Source: JBPESP01 sp051710585 (GTDB lineage Bacteria; Pseudomonadota; Gammaproteobacteria; Enterobacterales; Enterobacteriaceae). Taken from it: a stretch of DNA of 64,000 bases. Positions 63,304 to 64,000 of the stretch are shown here, piece after piece. A program made the position numbers and the translations under genes. Where the stretch lies: assembly GCA_051710585.1 (NCBI GenBank), contig JBPESP010000002.1:62001-126000 (forward strand). Direction: 5' to 3'. How positions within the stretch are numbered: position 1 is the stretch's first letter; the number at the start of each line of letters is the position of its first letter. The notes beneath the pieces were generated by a model. That model ran no database searches. It was given only the letters and a program-made list of their open reading frames with translations, and was not told the origin of the DNA.

Positions 63304-64000
63304 GAGAAAAACATCATCAATGGCTGTCATTAACTTGAGCGTCGACATGGCTAAGATATTGCCATATAACAGCGTTCTTCCCATGTCAGCATGGAAGAAA
63401 AAGGATGATAATTGCGCGGTAGGGGTATATACGGCGACAGGAGGACCCCGTGCGTTACCGACAGCACAGCGATCATTGGCATGTTCACATACAGCAGAAA
63501 ATATATATGCTAACAAAAATATTGAACACTAACGGTAATACCAGAATAAAACCAATCTCATAAACAACGAAAAACTAATGATAAAATCCATTAATACCAC
63601 TGCCACCCATTGAACATAACGCTATCCAAATTTATCTATAAACATGGCGACAATATGCTGAGCGCACCGTCAAAATCCATCAGCAATTTTCTCAGCATGG
63701 CATCTGAAATAAATAACTACCACCACCCATTATATACCCATTGACGTTGTTTTTGATTAATTCGGAAAATTTATTAACCGCCCTGCTTTGTAGGATTTAT
63801 AACCACCAGCGCAATAAAAATTCATGCAATGAAACTATTTAATTTAAAACGGATTATTAAAAGTGCGCCCTAATTTTAATAATTAAAAAAGTGGAATGAT
63901 GATTTCCAAATGAATATCTGTCTAAAACGATAAATTGTATGTTTGTTGATATATGTTAATTTTAAATTATATTTTATAATTTAAAATATAATCGATATGA
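63304..64000. other. decayed DNA at the window end
   Basis: No supportable gene. An 85-codon plus-strand frame (63275-63532) overlaps the end of yhgN and has no homology signal. AT content rises steeply after 63800. Confidence 0.55.

Overview
The window comes from a gammaproteobacterium of the Enterobacterales whose genome is eroding. Gene order follows the Escherichia coli chromosome (rplU-rpmA-obgE-greA-rlmE-ftsH-folP-glmM-secG-leuU-metY-nusA-infB-rbfA-truB-rpsO-pnp-deaD; tufB-rplK-rplA-rplL; uvrA/ssb; asd/yhgN). The conserved genes are near full length, but more than half of the window is AT-rich DNA without genes, and many E. coli neighbours survive there only as readable wrecks with stops and frameshifts. 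This pattern fits an insect symbiont in mid-reduction. A Sodalis-allied lineage, such as the gammaproteobacterial mealybug symbionts, is my inference; the window contains no rRNA to settle it.

Layout. 1-8300: decayed DNA with a phage-gene remnant (about 1.5-2.0 kb), argR and mdh wrecks and an ispB wreck. 8566-19807 (+): rplU, rpmA, obgE (C-terminal domain lost), greA, rlmE, ftsH, folP, glmM and secG, with yhbE, dacB and yhbY wrecks between them. 19874-32277 (+): tRNA-Leu, initiator tRNA, then a rimP wreck, nusA, infB, rbfA, truB, rpsO, pnp, an nlpI wreck and deaD. 32876-38013 (-): the tufB-secE-nusG-rplK-rplA-rplJ-rplL operon with two tRNAs upstream; tuf, rplK, rplA and rplL are intact while secE, nusG and rplJ are wrecks, and rpoB does not follow rplL. 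38444-44669: coaA, then divergent uvrA and ssb. 44670-61388: about 17 kb of decayed accessory DNA, holding only sbcB intact, with a ~600 bp inverted duplication, phage-like remnants and possible adhesin traces. 61389-63303: asd and yhgN.

Functionally the survivors serve translation (L21, L27, L1, L11, L7/L12, S15, EF-Tu, IF-2, ribosome assembly and modification), transcription (NusA, GreA), RNA turnover (PNPase, DeaD), membrane proteolysis (FtsH), cell-wall precursors (GlmM, Asd), cofactors (FolP, CoaA) and DNA maintenance (UvrA, SSB, ExoI). Lost functions include malate dehydrogenase, arginine repression, octaprenyl-diphosphate synthesis, PBP4, NlpI, RimP and YhbY.

The strongest anomaly is inactivation of secE, nusG and rplJ, normally essential, inside an operon whose other members are intact. 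Others are a chimeric thrU/tyrU tRNA relic, a secG reading frame without a standard start codon, a decayed SOS box between uvrA and ssb, and recurrent perfect hairpins and short tandem duplications in the decaying DNA. I found no CRISPR array, defence island, intact insertion sequence or biosynthetic cluster.
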